Shown here: positions 1 to 5,888 of the stretch, piece after piece | Numbering within the stretch: the first letter of the stretch is position 1 | Layout: each line of letters opens with the position of its first letter | NCBI GenBank assembly: GCA_937902305.1 | Contig: CALDHV010000122.1 | Span: 1-5,888, forward strand | Reading direction: 5' to 3' | Source of the DNA: an uncultured Clostridia bacterium | Lineage (GTDB): Bacteria > Bacillota > Clostridia > Oscillospirales > Acutalibacteraceae | DNA length: 5,888 nucleotides | Made by a program: the position numbers and the translations under genes | Notes under the pieces: model-generated | Databases searched by the model: none | What the model was told of the DNA's origin: nothing | The model's input: only the letters and a program-made list of their open reading frames with translations

Positions 1-12
1 AAGAACAAGGAA

Positions 13-49
13 AAAACAGACGGCAATACTGGCGTATGCCGTCTGTTTT
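13..49 (-). terminator. Intrinsic terminator of the uvrC operon
   Basis: Bases 13-25 and 37-49 are perfect 13-nt reverse complements (aaaacagacggca / tgccgtctgtttt). A further 3-bp stem, 27-29 with 34-36, closes a TGGC tetraloop and leaves A26 bulged. Read on the minus strand, the GC-rich stem is followed by a run of six T, the classic Rho-independent layout, about 88 bp beyond the uvrC stop. On the plus strand the stem is followed by only four T, so it may also work weakly for a gene converging from the left. Confidence 0.9.
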
Positions 50-74
50 CGACACCGTTATTCGCCAAAAGACG

Positions 75-101
75 CATTTGGGGACTATTTTTCCCTAAAT
101 G
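75..101. repeat. Second inverted repeat before the terminator
   Basis: Bases 75-84 (catttgggga) and 92-101 (tccctaaatg) can pair over 10 positions around a 7-nt loop. On a plus-strand transcript the one non-Watson-Crick pair is a G-U wobble. On the uvrC-sense (minus) transcript the same position is an A-C mismatch. It could be a 3'-end stability element of the uvrC mRNA or the remnant of another terminator. There is no strong U-tract after it in the uvrC direction, so I do not call it a terminator. Confidence 0.5.
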
Positions 102-136
102 AGCGTGCCCTTAACAGCCCGTTTTATATTCTGTTT

Positions 137-1969
137 CTATTTCAGTGCCGCTTTGACTGCTTCGGCGGCAGGACGGGTCATTCCCTTGACCGTCAGCAAT
201 TCCTCGACCGTCGCCTGCCGGATATTCTGCAATGAGCCGAATTGCCGCAGCAACGCCTTGGCGCGGGTCGTGCCGATGCCGTTAATGTCGGTCAGTGCGG
301 TGGATATGCTACTCTTTTTGCGTTGCTGGCGATGATAGGTGATCGCGTAGCGGTGCACCTCCTCCTGGATCGTGGACAGCAGGGTGTAGGCGGCACGCTT
401 TTGGTGAATGGCGATCTCGCCGCCGGATAGGGCGATCGCGCGGGTGCGGTGGCGGTCGTCCTTGACCAGCCCGAATACCGCGATATTCAGCCCGTAGCGG
501 TCGATGACCGGCTTGACGGTGGCGACATGACCCTCGCCGCCGTCGAGCAGGATCAGGTCGGGCTTGCGCCCGAAGCCGACCCCCTCCGCCTCGTGGAGGC
601 GGTATTCATCCAGTCGCCGGGTCAGCACCTCGGTCATAGAGGCGTAATCGTCCTGCCCGGTCACGGTCTTGATCTTAAAGCGCCGGTAGGCGCTTCGCAG
701 GGGCTTGCCGTTTTCGAATACCACCATACCCGCAACATTGTCGGTGCCGGCGGTGTGGGATATATCATAACATTCAATATACGACGGGGTGCTTTCCATC
801 CCGAGGAGCTGTCGGATGTCCTCCAGTGCGGTCGCCTCGCGCCCGGTCATACCGACCTGCTGGGCGATGCGCTCGGTGGCATTACCGCGGCACATTTCGA
901 CCAGCTTTGCCTGCTCGCCGATCTGCGGGCGGATGATATGCACCCGTCGCCCGGCTTTTTCACCGAGGAAACGCTCGGTCAGCTCCTGTTCCTCCACATC
1001 GCCGTCCACCGTGACCTGCGGCGGGACGCGATCGCGCATCGAATAGTACCGTTGCAGGAACGCGGTGCGTAACGCGGTCGGGTCGGCGGTATCGTCGAGC
1101 AGAAAATGCTCCCGATCCGACAGCCGCCCGCCGACGAAGCGGAAAACCTCAAAGCAGGACATCCCGTTTCCCTGCGCCAGCGCGATGACATCCTGCTCCT
1201 CGATGCGGGAAAGGACGACCTTTTGCTTGTCACCAAGACGGCGGATCGCCCGTATGCGGTCGCGCAGACGCGCCGCCTCCTCAAAGTTGAGGGCTTCGGC
1301 GGCTTGCGCCATCCGCTGTTCGAGCAATGCCATCGTTTTGGCGCTTCCTTGCGTTAGAAACTCCAGCGCCGCCTCCACCCGCTCGGCGTAGTCCTCTGGG
1401 CGTACCCGCCCGGAGCAGGGGGCACAGCATTGCCCGATATGGTGATTGAGACAGGGGCGCTCGCCGCCCTTTTTACCGTAGGCGAGCGATCGGGCGCAGG
1501 TGGACAGCCCGTAGATCTTGTTGGCTTCGTCTACCGCCTGCTTGACGGCATAGCTACTCATAAACGGGCCGATATACCGCGCGCCGTCCTCGGCGATCTG
1601 GTGCGCCTCGCTCAGCCGTGCATATGGCGGCGGGGAGACCCGGATATAATGGTAGCCCTTGTCATCCTTGAGCAAAATGTTGTATTTCGGGCGGTATTGC
1701 TTGATGAGTGAGCATTCCAGCACCAGTGCTTCAAACTCACTGCCTACCACGATATAGTCGAAATGATCGACGTGCGCGACCATCTGCCGCACCTTTTCTG
1801 TGTGGTTTGTTTCCGAGCCGAAGTACTGGCTCACGCGATTTTTGAGTTTTTTCGCCTTGCCGATATAGATGATCTCATCGGCGGCGTTTTTCATAATATA
1901 CACGCCCGGCAACAGCGGTAACGCCATCGCCGTTTTCCGCAGGCGTGTGATGCGTTCGTCCGCCTTCAT
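137..1969 (-). CDS. uvrC: UvrABC excinuclease subunit C (UvrC)
   Basis: UvrC is the nuclease of bacterial nucleotide excision repair. After UvrA/UvrB find damage, it cuts 3' and then 5' of the lesion. At 610 residues it is full length for the family. An N-terminal GIY-YIG nuclease domain (about 16-100) carries GVY 22-24, YIG 35-37, K38, R45 and the metal-binding Glu E85, and makes the 3' cut. Cysteines C158, C173, C181 and C185 match the iron-sulfur ligand pattern, and C182 is an extra neighbour. A UVR helical hairpin for UvrB contact lies at about 208-243. The RNase H-like C-terminal nuclease has D402 (ECYDISH), D476 (LLDGGEGH) and H507, and makes the 5' cut. Tandem helix-hairpin-helix motifs at about 553-610 bind DNA. 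The ATG overlaps the upstream comM stop as ATGA. Only a weak, distant AAGG precedes it, so translation is probably coupled. All catalytic residues are present and no damage is seen. Confidence 0.98.
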   Translation of the reverse strand: MKADERITRLRKTAMALPLLPGVYIMKNAADEIIYIGKAKKLKNRVSQYFGSETNHTEKVRQMVAHVDHFDYIVVGSEFEALVLECSLIKQYRPKYNILLKDDKGYHYIRVSPPPYARLSEAHQIAEDGARYIGPFMSSYAVKQAVDEANKIYGLSTCARSLAYGKKGGERPCLNHHIGQCCAPCSGRVRPEDYAERVEAALEFLTQGSAKTMALLEQRMAQAAEALNFEEAARLRDRIRAIRRLGDKQKVVLSRIEEQDVIALAQGNGMSCFEVFRFVGGRLSDREHFLLDDTADPTALRTAFLQRYYSMRDRVPPQVTVDGDVEEQELTERFLGEKAGRRVHIIRPQIGEQAKLVEMCRGNATERIAQQVGMTGREATALEDIRQLLGMESTPSYIECYDISHTAGTDNVAGMVVFENGKPLRSAYRRFKIKTVTGQDDYASMTEVLTRRLDEYRLHEAEGVGFGRKPDLILLDGGEGHVATVKPVIDRYGLNIAVFGLVKDDRHRTRAIALSGGEIAIHQKRAAYTLLSTIQEEVHRYAITYHRQQRKKSSISTALTDINGIGTTRAKALLRQFGSLQNIRQATVEELLTVKGMTRPAAEAVKAALK

Positions 1970-3504
1970 CGGCTTTGCCCGCCTTGCCAGTATTTGCGGT
2001 CAAGACTGCGGTACTGGATCGCCTCGGCGATGTGAGGCGTGTCGATGACAGCGGCTCCGTCGAGGTCGGCAATGGTGCGGGCGACCTTCAGCAGACGGTC
2101 GTAGGCGCGCGCCGACAGCCCCATACGCTCAAACGCGCCCTTGAGCAGGGTGTTGGCGGCATCGGTCAGCGGGCAATACTCCTTAAGCTTGCCGGTGGGG
2201 ATGCGGGCGTTACTGACGATGCCGCTGTTGCCGAACCGCTCCTGCTGAAGCCGCCGCGCGGCATTGACCCGCTGACGGATAGCGGCAGAGGATTCGGCTT
2301 TCTTTTTGGCGGAAAGCTGTTCATACTCGACCGGCGGCACCTCGATGTGCAGATCAATGCGGTCGAGGAGCGGGCCGGATACCTTGCTTAAATAGTGCTG
2401 TACCGCCTGCGGCGAACATACGCACCGGCGGGTGGGATGCCCGAAATATCCGCACGGGCAGGGATTCATCGCCGCGACCAGCATAATGGAGCATGGGTAG
2501 GAGAGGGAGGCGCTGACGCGGGAAATGGTGACCTTCCCGTCCTCCAGCGGTTGCCGCAGGCACTCCATCGCGGTGCGGGAAAACTCCGGCAATTCATCGA
2601 GAAACAGCACCCCGTTGTGCGCGAGTGACACCTCGCCGGGGCGGGGTGTGATCCCACCGCCCGCCAGGCCCTGCGGGGAGATATTGTGGTGCGGCGAACG
2701 GAACGGACGGGAGGACAACAGCCCCACGCCGTTGCCGAGCGTGCCGGCGATGGAGTGAATCTTAGTACATTCCAGCGCTTCCTCCCGGCTCATATCCGGC
2801 AAAATGGAGGGCAGACGCTTTGCCAGCATACTCTTGCCCGAGCCGGGCGGCCCGATCAGCAGGACATTATGCGATCCGGCGGCGGCGATCTCCATCGCGC
2901 GGCGGGCGGCATCCTGTCCCATCACCTCGGCAAAATCCGCCAGCCCCGCGTCCGCGCCCTGCTCAAAGACCGCCGGTGTGAGCGGTGTCAGCGGGGCGCG
3001 CTCGTTGAGGTGCGCGATGAGCTGATCCAGCGTTTCGACCGGATAGACGCGGATGCCGTCCACGACGGCGGCCTCGGTGCCGTTTTCAGCGGGCACGTAG
3101 ACCTCTGCGATGCCCGCGTCACGCGCGGCAATGGTCATCGGCAATACGCCGCGCACCGGGCGCACCGCTCCCTGCAGGGACAGTTCTCCCACAAAGGCGG
3201 CGCGGGTCAGGTCGGCGCGTAGCTGACCGCTGGCGCAAAGCAATGCCAGCAACAACGGCAGGTCATAGACCGACCCTTCTTTTTTGACATCGGCGGGGGC
3301 GAGATTGACGGGAATGCGGCTCACCGGATAGGTGTAGCCGGCGTTTTTCATCGCCGCACGTACCCGGTCGCGGGATTCGCGTACCGCCGCATCCGGCAAC
3401 CCGACCACATCAAAGCCGGGCAAACCCTGAGAAAGATCCGCCTCGACCTCGACCATAAAGCCGTCAATGCCGTGCAGACCCATACTTTTCAGGCTGGCAA
3501 ACAT
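1966..3504 (-). CDS. comM: YifB/ComM family Mg-chelatase-like AAA+ ATPase
   Basis: This is a full-length member (512 residues) of the YifB/ComM family. In Gram-negative transformers ComM is a hexameric helicase that drives branch migration when transformed DNA is integrated. Its role in Firmicutes is less clear. Residues 1-170 form the Lon-protease-like N-terminal domain (start MFASLKSMGLHGIDG, then GFDVVGLPDAAVRESRDR). The AAA+ core, related to the Mg-chelatase ChlI subunit, has Walker A GPPGSGKS at 218-225, Walker B VLFLDELPEF at 299-308 (D303, E304), sensor-1 N347 and a probable arginine finger R382 in LLDRIDLH. A cysteine group C349, C351, C361, C363 follows the family's NPCPCG signature and could hold zinc. 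Residues about 415-505 are the C-terminal Mg-chelatase lid (SARAYDRLLKVARTIADL). The start is supported by a Shine-Dalgarno 8 nt upstream. It is 18 bp after the Ca2+ pump stop and overlaps uvrC by 4 nt, consistent with one transcript. Involvement in DNA uptake is inferred from the family only. Confidence 0.96.
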   Translation of the reverse strand: MFASLKSMGLHGIDGFMVEVEADLSQGLPGFDVVGLPDAAVRESRDRVRAAMKNAGYTYPVSRIPVNLAPADVKKEGSVYDLPLLLALLCASGQLRADLTRAAFVGELSLQGAVRPVRGVLPMTIAARDAGIAEVYVPAENGTEAAVVDGIRVYPVETLDQLIAHLNERAPLTPLTPAVFEQGADAGLADFAEVMGQDAARRAMEIAAAGSHNVLLIGPPGSGKSMLAKRLPSILPDMSREEALECTKIHSIAGTLGNGVGLLSSRPFRSPHHNISPQGLAGGGITPRPGEVSLAHNGVLFLDELPEFSRTAMECLRQPLEDGKVTISRVSASLSYPCSIMLVAAMNPCPCGYFGHPTRRCVCSPQAVQHYLSKVSGPLLDRIDLHIEVPPVEYEQLSAKKKAESSAAIRQRVNAARRLQQERFGNSGIVSNARIPTGKLKEYCPLTDAANTLLKGAFERMGLSARAYDRLLKVARTIADLDGAAVIDTPHIAEAIQYRSLDRKYWQGGQSR

Positions 3505-3512
3505 AGGCGCTA

Positions 3513-3520
3513 TCCTTTCC
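3513..3520 (-). promoter_or_regulatory. Ribosome binding site of comM
   Basis: The minus strand reads GGAAAGGA here, ending 8 nt before the comM ATG. It sits immediately after the TAA of the Ca2+ pump gene, so ribosomes ending on the pump could reinitiate on comM. It supports the chosen start. Confidence 0.75.
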
Positions 3521-3522
3521 TT

Positions 3523-5577
<2,055 letters not shown>

Positions 5578-5600
5578 GGGGCAGCCGACGATATCGGCAG

Positions 5601-5730
5601 CTTCTTTTCAGACGCCTGGGATGGTATATCATCTTGGGCTTCGGATAATCTGGATTCGTCTTCTATCTTCAAAGGTCTAGGCAGCGGAATTTTTAATCTT
5701 GCTTCTTCTGCTTTTGCTAAAGCCTCCTGA
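5601..5730. other. AT-richer unassigned segment between gene fragments
   Basis: By hand count this stretch is about 43% GC, against about 57% in 5461-5580 and 58% in 5761-5888, so it probably has a different origin from its neighbours. It can be read two ways. On the plus strand an open frame to a TGA at 5728-5730 gives GSFFSDAWDGISSWASDN, later FKGLGSGIFNLASSAFAKAS. This Trp/Ser/Gly-rich, amphipathic style resembles phage tail tape-measure proteins, but the match is weak. On the minus strand, 5873-5574 is open for 99 codons, with a hydrophilic tail after an IF-3-like motif, ending in a TGA that overlaps the ATG at 5577. I cannot decide which strand is coding. Confidence 0.45.
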
Positions 5731-5756
5731 ATGCTGACGATTCCAAGCTGTTCTCC
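5700..5756 (-). pseudogene. Short fragment resembling translation initiation factor IF-3
   Basis: The minus strand encodes GEQLGIVSIQEALAKAEEA. This matches the conserved N-terminal domain stretch of bacterial IF-3 (typically DNGEQLGIVS-KEAL--AEEA--DLVKIAP). Similarity stops abruptly on both sides: before it the frame reads IRPQMTAH rather than the IF-3 start INE-IRD-EVR, and after it RLKIPLPRP instead of the expected DLVKIAP. Only 19 residues are involved, so a chance likeness or another helical protein cannot be excluded. The piece sits in the AT-richer segment, and no infC neighbours (rpmI, rplT) are present. Confidence 0.4.
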
Positions 5757-5888
5757 GTGCGCCGTCATCTGTGGACGGATACCTACACCGCCCATTTCGT
5801 CTATGACCTCAAGGAAAAGAAGGGGTCCTGCGAAGAGGAAGTCTCCTACGCGCTCAGGGCGAGCATGGACCACGCGCCTTTCGACAAG
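5721..5888 (+). CDS. Partial plus-strand ORF of unknown function
   Basis: After a TAA at 5718-5720 this frame is open for 56 codons to the window edge. It includes DDSKLFSVRRHLWTDTYTAH and, further on, FVYDLKEKKGSCEEEVSYAL and RASMDHAPFDK. The balanced mix of hydrophobic, charged and aromatic residues and the return to about 58% GC look like genuine coding sequence, more so than the minus strand of the same bases. I do not recognise the family. There is no convincing start codon or ribosome site, so this is probably the interior of a gene whose beginning is replaced by the fragments on its left. The part from about 5736 on is the most believable. It runs opposite to everything else in the window. 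Confidence 0.45.

Larger units (their letters stand above)
1..136. other. Intergenic 3' region downstream of uvrC
   Basis: This non-coding stretch lies between the uvrC stop codon and the left window edge. It holds two consecutive inverted repeats, at 13-49 and 75-101, listed separately. The small plus-strand reading frame crossing it begins inside the second hairpin and continues antisense to uvrC with no homology I recognise, so I do not call a gene here. Nothing else is visible. Confidence 0.7.

Noticed and set aside
449..1072. 207-codon open frame on the plus strand inside uvrC
   Set aside because: It lies fully antisense to a clear uvrC, shows no recognisable domain, and arises from high-GC codon bias in the complementary frame.
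2686..3222. 178-codon plus-strand frame inside comM
   Set aside because: It is antisense to conserved AAA+ motifs, has an Arg/His/Gln-rich composition typical of shadow frames, and has no ribosome site.

Overview
The window looks like a GC-rich piece of an anaerobic Firmicute, most likely a Clostridia/Oscillospirales-type gut bacterium. This is an inference from protein style, Shine-Dalgarno use and codon choice, not from a marker gene. About 95% of it is one tightly packed minus-strand operon, and the last ~500 bases at the right-hand end are a puzzle.

Reading in the direction of transcription (right to left), the operon has three genes. The first is a type IIA Ca2+-transporting P-type ATPase, present only from its third membrane helix onward. 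The second is a YifB/ComM-type Mg-chelatase-like AAA+ ATPase, starting 18 bp after the pump's stop codon behind a good Shine-Dalgarno. The third is the excinuclease subunit UvrC, whose ATG overlaps the ComM stop as ATGA. About 90 bp past uvrC lies a strong intrinsic terminator (13-49), with a second, imperfect hairpin (75-101) before it. ComM and UvrC both act on DNA (natural transformation or branch migration, and nucleotide excision repair). The Ca2+ pump has no evident functional link to them. No promoter is visible, because the true 5' end of the operon is missing.

The right end (about 5374-5888) is a mosaic of short gene pieces. The pump's N-terminal third is replaced in frame by the C-terminal ~65-75 residues of a flavin reductase-family protein. 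Next comes a ~130 bp AT-richer stretch (about 43% GC against 57-58% on either side), then a 57 bp minus-strand piece resembling translation initiation factor IF-3, then an open plus-strand reading frame that runs off the edge. Each join falls in roughly 20 bases that read sensibly in both neighbours, for example the LGKKLG codons shared by pump and flavin reductase. The simplest explanation is a chimeric assembly at a contig end, joined through short shared k-mers. A real recombination scar is possible but would have to be shown with spanning reads.

I see no CRISPR array, RNA gene, insertion sequence or convincing novel system. The most noteworthy item is the mosaic end and its chimeric protein, which should not be annotated as a new fusion enzyme without checking.
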